The notes under the pieces are model-generated. The model did not search any database. It was not told the DNA's origin and worked only from the letters and a program-made list of their open reading frames with translations. The translations under genes were made by a program, and so were the position numbers. From positions 1-60,455 of the forward strand of contig NZ_WOTD01000015.1 in NCBI RefSeq assembly GCF_011516885.1: DNA of 60,455 nt. Direction: 5' to 3'. Position 1 is the stretch's first letter. Each line of letters opens with the position of its first letter. Shown piece by piece: positions 36,322 through 49,363 of this stretch. This DNA is from Acetobacter lambici (GTDB taxonomy: Bacteria; Pseudomonadota; Alphaproteobacteria; Acetobacterales; Acetobacteraceae).

Positions 36322-37420
36322 GAGACTCGCTGGCAGGGGAGATTCCGCACTCAACCAGCAGGGCTCTGAGCGCGTTGATCACGGGGAAGACCTCCACATT
36401 ATGGTCCCCGCCCAAGTCGCGCCATGCCTGTTGCTCCAGTTCCACAATTTCGCGGTCCTCGGCAAAAATCCGTTCGGTAAAGGCCACAAGCAGCGGCCAT
36501 GCCATATCCAGAATACCGGGGATTTTGGGGCGTTTGACCGAGAGCAGGCCAAAGGTCCGGTTGGTCAGTTCATCAGCACTCTGGGGGGTGTATACAATCC
36601 ACAGGTCCATAACCGGGTCTTCATCCCCGGTCTGGATGCGCAGGGTCTGGTAGGGGTATTCCGTGCGGATGGTCATGACATCGCGGTGCTGGAATTTTTC
36701 CGACACGTCGCGTCGTTCGCCAAAGATCAGCGCTTCACCAAAAGGCTGCTTGCCGCTTGTGCGGGCAAAGCTGTAGCGGGCTTCCACCAGACCGGGCTCG
36801 CGCTTCTGGCCTAAAAAGCGGGGTTTCATCTGCCCCATCTGTTTGGAGTGCATGAACTGGTGGTTCATATCCATCAGGTTTTCATGCATGAAGCTGTAGT
36901 GGCAGCCAACAGTGCGACCAAAATAGCGGGTTTTATAAGCAGGGTTGTCCGCCTTGGCCAGATGTGGGGCCAGCGGTACGCTGTCCGCTTTTTCCGGGTC
37001 GCCGGGGAAGACAAAGATCATGCCGTTCTGTTCACGGCAGGGGAAGGTGCGTACCCCGTTGGGCAGTTTGCCCTTGCCCAGATAGGGCACATCAATACAC
37101 CGGCCAGAGCGGCCATAGGCCCAGCCGTGGTAGCAGCATTTGACCGAACTGCCCGAGACAACGCCCTTGCTCAGGGGCACCTGCCTATGGGCGCAGCGGT
37201 CTTCGAGCGCAAAAACGGGACCATCCACCGGGCGCACCAGAGCAATGGGCATGCCTGCGTAACGGGTGCCTATGGTCTTGCCGGGTTTAAGCTCGCGCGA
37301 CCATGCAACCGGGTACCAGTAATCCGGGTTGGAGCGTACCCTGCGTATGTCCGTTGTGTTCGAGCATGTCTCGGTATCAAAGGACGTATCGTCAGAAGTG
37401 GGCGGTACTGTCTGGTTCAT
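36314..37420 (-). CDS. Rieske-type aromatic ring-hydroxylating oxygenase
   Basis: A 368-residue oxygenase with an N-terminal Rieske domain (CAHRQVPLSKG at about 72-82 and CCYHGWAYG at about 94-102) and a C-terminal catalytic domain with the mononuclear iron 2-His-1-Asp motif ENLMDMNHQFMH (about 174-185). This is the oxygenase alpha subunit type related to vanillate/carnitine monooxygenases and terpenoid oxygenases; substrate unknown. No ferredoxin or reductase is adjacent. Its stop codon is overlapped by the GNAT-NUDIX start, suggesting coupled expression. The upstream DUF815 gene is 113 bases away. Confidence 0.85.
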   Translation of the reverse strand: MNQTVPPTSDDTSFDTETCSNTTDIRRVRSNPDYWYPVAWSRELKPGKTIGTRYAGMPIALVRPVDGPVFALEDRCAHRQVPLSKGVVSGSSVKCCYHGWAYGRSGRCIDVPYLGKGKLPNGVRTFPCREQNGMIFVFPGDPEKADSVPLAPHLAKADNPAYKTRYFGRTVGCHYSFMHENLMDMNHQFMHSKQMGQMKPRFLGQKREPGLVEARYSFARTSGKQPFGEALIFGERRDVSEKFQHRDVMTIRTEYPYQTLRIQTGDEDPVMDLWIVYTPQSADELTNRTFGLLSVKRPKIPGILDMAWPLLVAFTERIFAEDREIVELEQQAWRDLGGDHNVEVFPVINALRALLVECGISPASESHA

Positions 37421-37533
37421 GTCGCCTCGAATCAGGGGAGCCCCCGCGGCATCGGGCCGATGCCGCTATTTGCGAACGCTATCTCAACTCATACCTATGT
37501 GGGATGCAAGACCATAGCGGCGGGCGGGGCAAA

Positions 37534-38403
37534 TTAATGCGCGGCCAGTTCGGCGGTCAGGGCTTCCACAAACTGGTATGCCACACGGCCCGAGCGGCTA
37601 CCACGGGTTATGGCCCATTCGTTGGCGCGGGCAAGCAGCACGTCGGTCGCAATAGGCAGATTACGCGCATGGGCATAGGTTTTGACCATGTCGGTATAGG
37701 TATCCTGCTCGCAGGCATGGAAGCCAAGCCACAGACCGAACCTGTCGGAAAGGGAGACTTTTTCCTCCGTGGCTTCGGAGGGGTTTATGGCGGTTGCGCG
37801 CTCGTTTTCGATCATGTCGCGCGGCATCAGGTGGCGGCGGTTGGATGTGGCGTAGAACAGAACATTCTCTGGCCGTCCGGCAATACCGCCATCAAGCACG
37901 GATTTGAGGGCCTTGTAGTCGCGGTCCTCTTTTTCAAACGACAGGTCGTCGCAGAACAGAATGAAGCGGCGGTGGTTGTTGCGCAGCAGGCTGAGCAGCA
38001 GCGGCAGGCTGGTCAGGTCCTCGCGCTGGATTTCTATCAGCGCCACGCGGCCCGCGCCCGGAGCACAGGGTTTGCCATCCACCTGATTAACCAGCGCGTG
38101 CGCGCCTTTGACCAGCGAAGACTTGCCCATGCCGCGCGCGCCCCACAGCATGGCATTGTTGGCGGGCAGGCCGTGGGCAAAGTGGCGTGTGTTCTCCAAA
38201 AGAATGCGGCGTTGCAGGTCTATGCCCTGCAACAGGTCAACGCGCACATGGGCCACATGGGGTATGGGCAGCAGCCGCCCGCGTTCTGGCAGCCAGACAA
38301 AAGCATCCGCCCCATCCACCCCATCCAGCGTTGCGGGGGGAGGAGAAAGGCGCTCCAGAGCCGCGGCAATACGGTCCAATGTTGGCAGCAGGGTCTGGTC
38401 CAT
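37534..38403 (-). CDS. DUF815 family P-loop ATPase
   Basis: A 289-residue AAA-like ATPase. Walker A GARGMGKSSLVKGAH at about 88-102, Walker B-like RRFILFCDDLSFE at about 144-156, and FYATSNRRHLMPRD near 181-194 as sensor region. DUF815 proteins are predicted AAA ATPases of unknown role. A conserved N-terminal block (DAFVWLPERGRLLPIPHV) precedes the ATPase core. It is followed by the Rieske gene on the same strand. Confidence 0.85.
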   Translation of the reverse strand: MDQTLLPTLDRIAAALERLSPPPATLDGVDGADAFVWLPERGRLLPIPHVAHVRVDLLQGIDLQRRILLENTRHFAHGLPANNAMLWGARGMGKSSLVKGAHALVNQVDGKPCAPGAGRVALIEIQREDLTSLPLLLSLLRNNHRRFILFCDDLSFEKEDRDYKALKSVLDGGIAGRPENVLFYATSNRRHLMPRDMIENERATAINPSEATEEKVSLSDRFGLWLGFHACEQDTYTDMVKTYAHARNLPIATDVLLARANEWAITRGSRSGRVAYQFVEALTAELAAH

Positions 38404-38533
38404 CAGCTTTTATTCCTTATTAAGGTCTTTCTGGCGGTCTTTCGTCAGCATGGGAGCTTGACGCGGGAGGATTGAAAATTATGGTCACTTCTTCTGTTTC
38501 CGCAACCAGCCATTGTTGAAGGTCTGTAACCTT

Positions 38534-38878
38534 ATGTCTAATTTTCTTATCCCCGCTGCTTACGCCCAGACAGCCGGAGGCTCTGGCGGTGTTTCGGGGC
38601 TTATGTCCTTTTTGCCGTTTGTGGCTGTTTTTGCCATTATGTATTTTCTGCTCATCCGCCCCCAGCAGCAGCGCCAGAAGCAGCTTAAATCCGAGCTGAA
38701 ATCCCTGCGCCGTGGTGACCGGATTGTAACCGCTGGTGGTGTGGTTGGTGTTGTGCAGCGCACCAAGGAAGATTCGAGCGAAGTTGAAGTGGAAATTGCC
38801 CCCAATGTGCGCGTTATGGTGATGCGTGAGACCATTTCCACCGTGCTGACCAGCACAGCCAAACCCGCCAACGACTAA
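38534..38878 (+). CDS. yajC: Preprotein translocase subunit YajC
   Basis: YajC, 114 residues, the small accessory subunit associated with SecDF. One transmembrane helix (about 25-44) ends in the typical RPQQQRQKQLKSELKSLRRGDRIVTAGGVVGVV, followed by a small beta domain. The start at 38534 (MSNFLIPAAYAQ) is chosen over the TTG at 38513 because it gives the canonical N-terminus. SecD/SecF genes are not adjacent. Its stop lies 27 bases from the stop of convergent priA. Confidence 0.92.
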   Translation: MSNFLIPAAYAQTAGGSGGVSGLMSFLPFVAVFAIMYFLLIRPQQQRQKQLKSELKSLRRGDRIVTAGGVVGVVQRTKEDSSEVEVEIAPNVRVMVMRETISTVLTSTAKPAND

Positions 38879-38905
38879 GCAGCAGGCAGGCGCTGGCATC
38901 AGGCG

Positions 38906-41170
38906 CTACAGGAACGAGACGGGGTCTATATCCACCTCGACCCGCACGTGCCTGTCCAGCGGGACCAGACCCAGCCAGCGGTGCAGGATAGGCTGCACCG
39001 CCACACTGCGCCATGTGCGCAGCAGCAGGCGGCGGCGGTGCCGCCCGCGTAGCAGGGCAAGCGGGGCCGGTGCTGGCCCCAGTACCTGAATACCCTCCCC
39101 ATAAGGGGCCGTGCGGCCAAAGCGGGCTGCGGCCTCATCGGCTGCCTGTGGTGTGTCGGCACTGATAATAAGTGCCGCCAGCCGCCCGTATGGTGGCCAG
39201 AAGCCTGGGCGGCGTTGCTCGGCCTCCTGCTCCATGAACTGGTCAAAATCGCCCGAAAGCAGGGCCTGCATAACCGGGTGTTCGGGTGTGTAGCTTTGCA
39301 GCACCACCCGCCCCGGAGCACTGGCCCGCCCCGCGCGTCCGGCAACCTGATGCAAAAGCTGGATCGTGCGCTCCCCCGCCCGCAGGTCCGCCCCCCCAAG
39401 CCCCAGATCGGCATCCACAATGCCGACCAGCGTGAGATGGGGGAAGTGCCAGCCCTTGGCCACAATCTGCGTGCCAATAATCAGATCCACCTCACGGCGG
39501 GCAATTTTGGCGACTGCCTCCGCCGTGGCGGCAGGCCCGCCCAGCGTGTCGCTCGACATGACAAGAATGCGCGCATCGGGGAAGAGCTGGCGCGCTTCCT
39601 CCGTTATGCGTTCAATCCCCGGTCCAATGGCGGTCAGGCTGTGTTCGCTTTTGCAGCTTGGGCATACGGGGGGCATGGGTTCCGTATGGTCGCAGTAATG
39701 GCAGCTCAGAACCTGCCTGTTGCGGTGTTCCACCAGCCATGCGGTGCAGTGCGGGCATTCCATGCGGTGCCCACAGGTGCGGCACAGGGTAAGTGGGGCG
39801 TAACCCCGACGGTTGAGGAACAGCATGGCCTGCTCCTCCCGCTCCAGTGTGGCGGTTATGTCCTCCACCAGTTTGGGGGAGAGGAACATCCCCCGCTCGG
39901 GTGGGGCCTCGCGCATGTCCAGCAGGTGCGTCTGGGGCAGGGATGCCCCACCATGGCGGGTGGGCAGTACAAGGCGCTGGTAACGCCCGGCCTGTGCATT
40001 GGCCAGTGTTTCCAGGCTAGGGGTGGCGGAGACCACAACAACGGGAAAACCCGCAAGCCTGCCACGCACCACCGCCATGTCCCGCGCGTTGTAGATGACC
40101 CCTTCCTCCTGTTTGAACAGGGATTCGTGCTCCTCATCCACAATAATCAGGCCGGGGTTGCAAAACGGCAGGAACAGGGCTGAGCGTGCGCCCACCACCA
40201 CTGTGGCGGACCCATCTGCCGCGCCCAGCCATGTCAGGCGGCGGGCTTTTTGCCCTATTTCGGAGTGCCACACGGCAGGGCGTACGCCAAAGCGGCGTGT
40301 AAAGCGGTCCATCCATTGGGCGGACAGCGCAATTTCGGGCAGCAGCACAAGTGCCTGTTGCCCCTGTTCCAGACAGGCGGCAATGGCTTCGAGGTAGATT
40401 TCGGTTTTGCCAGAACCCGTTACCCCTTCAAGCAGGGTGACGGAGAATTTTTTGCCCTGCACGCTCTGGCGCAGGGCGGCGGCGGCATCCTTTTGCGCCC
40501 CTTCCAGCACGGGCGGGTGGTGCAGGGGGGCTGGCTGGGCAAAGGGGCGTGTGGGTTCAAGCAGCACCCCGCGGAGTGCGCCTGCATCGGCCAGCCCCTT
40601 GACCACGCCCGCACTCACCCCTGCCGCATTGGCTATATCGGTTGTGCTGCGGGGTGTTCCATCGGCCATAAGGGCAAGCACCTTCTGGCGCGCAGGAGTT
40701 ACGCGCAGGTCGGTGGGCGGTGTGTTGTGTGCGACCCAGCCCATTGCGGGGGCGGGGGCTGTGCCTTTCATGTGCAGGCGCAGGGTCATGGCCAGCACCA
40801 TGCCGGGGGGGGAGAGCGTGTAGGCGGCCACCCAGTCCACAAACCGGCGGAGTTCGGCGTTAAGCGGGGGGAGTTCCAGCCGTTCCGCCACGGCGCGCAG
40901 GCGGTTATCGGCCACGGTTTTGGCCGGGGTGGGGTGGACAAGCTCTGGCGGCAGGGTGCTGTGTGTGTCCCATACAACGCCGGTCTGGCGTCTGTTACCC
41001 AAAGGCACGCTCACAATATCGCCCGCCTTGAGCGCCATGTTGGCGGGGGCCTTGTAGTCAAACGGACCTGCAAACGGCATGGGTAGCAGCACGGGTATGC
41101 GGTGCATCTGTGCTACGGGCTGGTTTGCGCCCGAACCATGAGCCTGAGGGGGGGGAGGAGCCACTGCCAT
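38906..41170 (-). CDS. priA: Primosomal protein N' (helicase PriA)
   Basis: PriA, 754 residues, the helicase that reloads the replisome at stalled forks. The N-terminal DNA-binding domain (about 20-120) begins RIPVLLPMPFAGPFDYKAP. Walker A GVTGSGKTE, DEEH-type box DEEHES and RTHLLDMR-type helicase motifs lie in the middle, and the zinc cysteines occur in CRTCGHRMECPHCTAW and CHYCDH/CPSCKS. The start at 41170 gives a 20-residue proline-rich leader; a later ATG at 41107 (MHRIPVLL) could also be the start. It is divergent from xerC. Confidence 0.93.
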   Translation of the reverse strand: MAVAPPPPQAHGSGANQPVAQMHRIPVLLPMPFAGPFDYKAPANMALKAGDIVSVPLGNRRQTGVVWDTHSTLPPELVHPTPAKTVADNRLRAVAERLELPPLNAELRRFVDWVAAYTLSPPGMVLAMTLRLHMKGTAPAPAMGWVAHNTPPTDLRVTPARQKVLALMADGTPRSTTDIANAAGVSAGVVKGLADAGALRGVLLEPTRPFAQPAPLHHPPVLEGAQKDAAAALRQSVQGKKFSVTLLEGVTGSGKTEIYLEAIAACLEQGQQALVLLPEIALSAQWMDRFTRRFGVRPAVWHSEIGQKARRLTWLGAADGSATVVVGARSALFLPFCNPGLIIVDEEHESLFKQEEGVIYNARDMAVVRGRLAGFPVVVVSATPSLETLANAQAGRYQRLVLPTRHGGASLPQTHLLDMREAPPERGMFLSPKLVEDITATLEREEQAMLFLNRRGYAPLTLCRTCGHRMECPHCTAWLVEHRNRQVLSCHYCDHTEPMPPVCPSCKSEHSLTAIGPGIERITEEARQLFPDARILVMSSDTLGGPAATAEAVAKIARREVDLIIGTQIVAKGWHFPHLTLVGIVDADLGLGGADLRAGERTIQLLHQVAGRAGRASAPGRVVLQSYTPEHPVMQALLSGDFDQFMEQEAEQRRPGFWPPYGRLAALIISADTPQAADEAAARFGRTAPYGEGIQVLGPAPAPLALLRGRHRRRLLLRTWRSVAVQPILHRWLGLVPLDRHVRVEVDIDPVSFL

Positions 41171-41274
41171 GGTTTTCTGTTTAAGCGCGCAGGTGCGCAA
41201 AGAACAGGGGTTGCTTGCCGGGCTTTTTGCCTGAACGTAGGAGAAGTGGGTGCGCAGGGCGGGGGAGCAGGGGT

Positions 41275-44179
<2,905 letters not shown>

Positions 44180-44185
44180 TTATGC

Positions 44186-44215
44186 CGTAGCTTTGGGGTA
44201 ATCCCCAAAGCTACG
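44186..44215. terminator. Perfect 13-bp hairpin after the retropepsin gene
   Basis: CGTAGCTTTGGGG (44186-44198) and CCCCAAAGCTACG (44203-44215) form a perfect stem around TAAT. It lies seven bases after the stop of the plus-strand protease gene and before the convergent small secreted gene (stop 44228). No T-run follows; its position between convergent genes supports termination. Confidence 0.6.
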
Positions 44216-44227
44216 GGGTGTGGGGTG

Positions 44228-44710
44228 TTACTCGCCTTTGAGGCGCTTGTTGCACACGCTGTAGTAGCCACCACCTTTTTCAATCCACTTCAGCCCGCCA
44301 TTGGCATTATTGGCCTTGTTGGCGTTGTACTGGTCAAGGCAGGTCTGCATGCGGGCCTTGCCAGCGCTGAGCTTGGCGTATTGCGGTGCCACGGCGGAGG
44401 GCAGGGTGGCGCTACTGGAGGCTTCCGCTACCGTGGCAGGTGCTGCTTTGGCGGGTTTGGGCGCTTCAGCACTGGCCGGGGCTGCGGGCGTGGGCGCTTT
44501 GGGGCTGGTGGTGGCAGGTGTGGTCGCTACGTCGCATGAACTGGCCTTGAATTCCTTGAAGGACTGGCCCTTGAGCGTGTTGGCGGTTTTGGCTTCCTTG
44601 AACTTTTCGTGGCACTCCTTCACCGTCATGGCGTGGGCGCTGGGGAGGGAAAGGGCTGTGGCACAGCCAAGCAGCAAAGCAGCCAGTCCGGTGCGGGCAA
44701 CAACAGTCAT
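44228..44710 (-). CDS. Small secreted protein, PsiF-like N-terminal region
   Basis: A 160-residue protein with a signal peptide (MTVVARTGLAALLLGCATALSLPSAHA). The N-terminal half contains MTVKECHEKFKEAKTANTLKGQSFKEFKASSC, which resembles the PsiF-repeat pattern (paired Cys and a KxC spacing). The middle is Ala/Pro-rich linker (about 62-95). The C-terminal segment (ARMQTCLDQYNANKANNANGGLKWIEKGGGYYSVCNKRLKG) again has two cysteines and may be a second motif. Function unknown. It is a hypothetical periplasmic protein and lies in a divergent position to the SSR region at 44847. Confidence 0.65.
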   Translation of the reverse strand: MTVVARTGLAALLLGCATALSLPSAHAMTVKECHEKFKEAKTANTLKGQSFKEFKASSCDVATTPATTSPKAPTPAAPASAEAPKPAKAAPATVAEASSSATLPSAVAPQYAKLSAGKARMQTCLDQYNANKANNANGGLKWIEKGGGYYSVCNKRLKGE

Positions 44711-44846
44711 GAATATACCTCATGCAAGGAGGATGATTGAGCGGCAGCCCATGCTGCCAGCGTTCTAACCAGTATCATGAAAAATCATGCGCTAGGAATG
44801 AAAGCCTGAGGGCTTTTTGCAGACAGCAGAAAATTAATATCTGAAT

Positions 44847-44886
44847 GTGCTGGTGCTGGTGCTGGTGCTGGTGCTGGTGCTGGTGC
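44847..44886. repeat. Hexanucleotide repeat (GTGCTG)x6
   Basis: Six exact tandem copies of GTGCTG from 44847 to 44882, followed by GTGC. It lies in the roughly 210-base spacer between the small secreted gene (start 44710) and arfB (stop 44925), about 40 bases downstream of the arfB stop. Such short repeats can change copy number by slippage. It lies in no confirmed gene. Confidence 0.85.
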
Positions 44887-44924
44887 CCCTGTGTTGTGGG
44901 CGTGTCCCTGCCGATGTGCAGGCT

Positions 44925-45347
44925 TTAGTCCTCAAACCGGGTGGAGCGTCCGCGTTTTATGCTGGCGCGGTGGGCCTTGCCATCCAGCCTGCGCTGGCGT
45001 GCCGCCCGGCCGGGACGTGTGGCGACCCGAAAAGCAGGGCGGTGGGCGGCCTCACGGATTAAGGCGACAAGCCGCTCAATAGCGTCCTCGCGGTTGCGGA
45101 TCTGCGTGCGAAAGCGCCGGGCGGTTATGACAATAACGCCGTCGCGCGTGGCTCTGGTGCCTGCCAGTTCCAGCAGACGTTCACGAATCCGGTCGGGTAG
45201 GGAAGGGGAGTGTGCGGCATCAAAACGCAATTGCGCAGCCGTTGCGACCTTGTTCACATTCTGCCCACCGGGGCCGGATGCCAGAATATAGCTGACCTCC
45301 AACTCGGATTCAGGCAGGGACAACGCAGGAAGGATCGGAATGGCCAT
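44925..45347 (-). CDS. arfB: Alternative ribosome-rescue factor ArfB (YaeJ)
   Basis: A 140-residue peptidyl-tRNA hydrolase-like rescue factor. The catalytic GGQ occurs in YILASGPGGQNVNKVATAAQLRF (near 20-42), and the tail is strongly basic and disordered-looking (GRAARQRRLDGKAHRASIKRGRSTRFED), as needed for entry into the mRNA channel. ArfB releases ribosomes stalled on mRNAs without stop codons. The start at 45347 (MAIPILPALS) is preferred over an upstream ATG at 45395 that lies beside the amtB terminator. Confidence 0.88.
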   Translation of the reverse strand: MAIPILPALSLPESELEVSYILASGPGGQNVNKVATAAQLRFDAAHSPSLPDRIRERLLELAGTRATRDGVIVITARRFRTQIRNREDAIERLVALIREAAHRPAFRVATRPGRAARQRRLDGKAHRASIKRGRSTRFED

Positions 45348-45395
45348 GGCCGGGGCATAGCATGGATTGCGTGCCAGCGCGTGGCCATTACCCAT

Positions 45396-45433
45396 AAAAA
45401 AAAGCCTCCGTGTTTATGGCACGGAGGCTTTTT
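45396..45433. terminator. Bidirectional rho-independent terminator after amtB
   Basis: GCCTCCGTG (45404-45412) pairs with CACGGAGGC (45420-45428). Eight A on the left and five T on the right make it work in both directions. It ends the minus-strand amtB transcript and separates it from arfB, so arfB probably has its own promoter. Confidence 0.9.
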
Positions 45434-45460
45434 GCCGGAAAAGGAAGAAGGATTAACGGA

Positions 45461-46861
45461 TCAGTTGTTAATCCGTTCACCATGCAGGGACATATCCAGC
45501 CCCTCCAGTTCCTGATCAGCGGTAACGCGCAGCCCAATGACCAGATCAATCACCTTGAGGATGATGAAGGAGGCAAGAGCACACCACACAATGGTCACCA
45601 GAACCGCTTCGGCCTGAACAACCAGCTGGTGCAGGGAGCCAACAACACCAGACGGGTTGGCGTCCGTTGCGGAAAGCGGGCCGTAGGCCAGCAGACCGGT
45701 CAGCAGGGCGCCAACAATACCGCCAACACCATGCACGCCAAAGGCGTCCAGACTGTCGTCATACCCCATCATGTGTTTGAGGGAGGTGGCACCCCAGTAG
45801 CAGACAACGCCCGTAATCAGGCCAATAACCAGTGCGCTGCCGGGCAGCACAAAGCCTGCTGCGGGGGTAATGGCAACCAGCCCGCCAACAGCACCGGAGA
45901 TCACACCCAGAACAGTCGGTTTGCCCGAACGCAGCCATTCCGCCAGCATCCAGGAAACGCCAGCACCAGCAGCGGCAATCTGGGTTGCAGCCATGGCCAT
46001 GCCTGCGCGGCCATTGGCACCCACAGCGGAACCTGCGTTAAAGCCGAACCAGCCAACCCACAGCAGGGCAGCACCAATAACGGCATAGGTCAGATTGAAG
46101 GGCGAGAGGTCGTCCTGCCCGTAGCCCTTGCGGCGGCCAAGGACCAGAGCACAGACCAGACCGGCCACACCGGCGTTGATGTGCACAACCGTACCACCGG
46201 CAAAGTCAGCCGTGCCAAGACCGGCCAGCCAGCCGATCGGGCTCCAGACCCAGTGCGCGATGGGGGCATACACCACCAGCGACCACACAATGGAGAAAAT
46301 GCACATGGCGCTGAACTTCATACGCTCGGCATAAGCGCCGGAGATCAGTGCGGGGGTGATAATGGCAAAGGTCATCTGGAACATCATGAAGATGCTCTCA
46401 GGAATGGTCATGGTTGTTGCGTTGGGGCTATCCGCACCCAGCGTAAACCCAATATCCGCACCGTTATGGATATGCGCGCCAATGCCATTGAGCAGCACGC
46501 GGGAGAATCCACCAATCCACGGAGACCCGGTTGTGAAGGCGAGGGAATACCCTGCGACCATCCACACAATGGACATGATGCAACACAGTGCAAAGGACTG
46601 CATGAGTGTTGCCAGCACGTTTTTCTTGCGCACCATACCGGCATAGAACAGGGCAAGACCGGGAATGGTCATCATCAGCACAAGTGCGGTGCTGGTAAGC
46701 ATCCATGCCGTATCACCCGTATCAATGGGTGGGGGGGCATCCGCGGCATACGCCTGAGAGCAGCCAAGTGCTGCTACAAGACAGGCTGACAGAACAGCCG
46801 TGGTCTTGCGAATAACTGGACCTCTCGCCGGATTGACAGCTAGGAAGGGTCGCGCTGACAT
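45461..46861 (-). CDS. amtB: Ammonium transporter AmtB
   Basis: An ammonium channel of 466 residues with a signal peptide (ending QAYA before A41) and about eleven transmembrane helices. Hallmarks are DTAWMLTSTALVLMMTIPGLALFYAGMVRKKN, the DFAGGTVVHINAGVAGLV segment with the pore histidine and the HGVGGIVGALL segment with the second pore histidine. The usual PII gene glnK is not adjacent, so regulation by PII must come from elsewhere. AAGGAG lies upstream of the start. I could not recognise a sigma-54 promoter in 46862-46990. It is closed by the terminator at 45396-45433. Confidence 0.93.
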   Translation of the reverse strand: MSARPFLAVNPARGPVIRKTTAVLSACLVAALGCSQAYAADAPPPIDTGDTAWMLTSTALVLMMTIPGLALFYAGMVRKKNVLATLMQSFALCCIMSIVWMVAGYSLAFTTGSPWIGGFSRVLLNGIGAHIHNGADIGFTLGADSPNATTMTIPESIFMMFQMTFAIITPALISGAYAERMKFSAMCIFSIVWSLVVYAPIAHWVWSPIGWLAGLGTADFAGGTVVHINAGVAGLVCALVLGRRKGYGQDDLSPFNLTYAVIGAALLWVGWFGFNAGSAVGANGRAGMAMAATQIAAAGAGVSWMLAEWLRSGKPTVLGVISGAVGGLVAITPAAGFVLPGSALVIGLITGVVCYWGATSLKHMMGYDDSLDAFGVHGVGGIVGALLTGLLAYGPLSATDANPSGVVGSLHQLVVQAEAVLVTIVWCALASFIILKVIDLVIGLRVTADQELEGLDMSLHGERINN

Positions 46862-47053
46862 GATGATGCGTTCTCCTTAAAATACGCAGCCATTGATGCT
46901 CGCCAGATTCGTGTAAGGAGCTTATGGGCCTAATCGTATTGTATCTATTCCGAAATGACTCGGGTGGCAATCCGGTTTGATAGCGAATTATTTGACAATC
47001 TGACGAGTGGCCAAAAAAAGCCACAAAAAAACAAGAGGTGCCGCGACCATAGC

Positions 47054-47092
47054 AAAAAGGGCGCGCACACCCGAAGGTCTGCACGCCCTTTT
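47054..47092 (-). terminator. Rho-independent terminator after groEL
   Basis: Read on the minus strand, GGGCGTGCAGACC pairs with GGTGTGCGCGCCC around a stable TTCG tetraloop (two mismatches), followed by five T. It ends the groES-groEL transcript. Confidence 0.85.
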
Positions 47093-47164
47093 GCCTGTTC
47101 TGAGGGTAATCGGGGGCTGGTCAGACCAGCCCCTCCAAGGCCCTCAAAAACGGGTCTGGGTGAC

Positions 47165-48847
<1,683 letters not shown>

Positions 48848-48857
48848 TCAGAGCGGA

Positions 48858-49151
48858 TCAGGCTGCAACAATGCCCAGAATGTCGCTTTCCTTCATGATC
48901 AGCAGCTCTTCGCCGTCGATCTTCACTTCCGTGCCGGACCACTTGCCAAACAGAACGCGGTCACCGGCCTTGACATCAAGCGCCACAACCTGACCCTGTT
49001 CATTGCGGGCACCCGCACCAACAGCGACCACTTCGCCTTCCATTGGCTTTTCTTTGGCCGTGTCGGGGATGATAATGCCACCGGCGGTCTTCTGTTCGCC
49101 TTCAAGGCGACGTACAACTACCCGGTCGTGTAAGGGACGAAACTTCGTCAT
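48858..49151 (-). CDS. groES: 10-kDa co-chaperonin GroES
   Basis: Complete GroES of 97 residues, the heptameric lid of GroEL. It begins [42 protein letters not shown] with the mobile loop, and ends [15 protein letters not shown]. First gene of the groESL operon. A CIRCE operator lies about 95 bases upstream of its start. Confidence 0.98.
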   Translation of the reverse strand: MTKFRPLHDRVVVRRLEGEQKTAGGIIIPDTAKEKPMEGEVVAVGAGARNEQGQVVALDVKAGDRVLFGKWSGTEVKIDGEELLIMKESDILGIVAA

Positions 49152-49246
49152 TATGGATCACTCCACATTCATTTGCTGTGATGGCGCTCTTTGTCAGAAA
49201 GCAGCGCCACCCGTTTGAACCGCGCGTAACATAACGCCGCGTCGCG

Positions 49247-49273
49247 TTAGCACTCCACCCTCGGGAGTGCCAG
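49247..49273 (-). promoter_or_regulatory. CIRCE operator (HrcA binding site) of groESL
   Basis: TTAGCACTC (49247-49255) is followed by nine bases and GAGTGCCAG (49265-49273), matching the consensus TTAGCACTC-N9-GAGTGCTAA except for the last three bases. HrcA should repress groESL here. The hrcA gene is not in the window. Confidence 0.88.
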
Positions 49274-49278
49274 AGCAG

Positions 49279-49307
49279 AAGGTAGGTTCGCCCATGGGGT
49301 GAGTCAA
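49279..49307 (-). promoter_or_regulatory. Sigma-70-like promoter of groESL
   Basis: Read on the minus strand, TTGACT (49302-49307) and TACCTT (49279-49284) are separated by 17 bases. The -10 box lies directly beside the CIRCE site, so HrcA binding would block transcription. I saw no convincing sigma-32 match. Confidence 0.7.
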
Positions 49308-49363
49308 GGAATGGGGGAAAGTTTCTTTTTGATTTAACTTCATCCCAGACAAGGAGATTGAAC

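Noticed and set aside
44847..45062. Frame starting MLVLVLVLVLVLV
   Set aside because: It is the translation of the GTGCTG repeat and the antisense of arfB, not a transmembrane peptide gene.
45410..46789. 459-residue plus-strand frame opposite amtB
   Set aside because: Low-complexity Gly/Asn/His-rich translation that mirrors the amtB codon pattern; no domain and no ribosome site.
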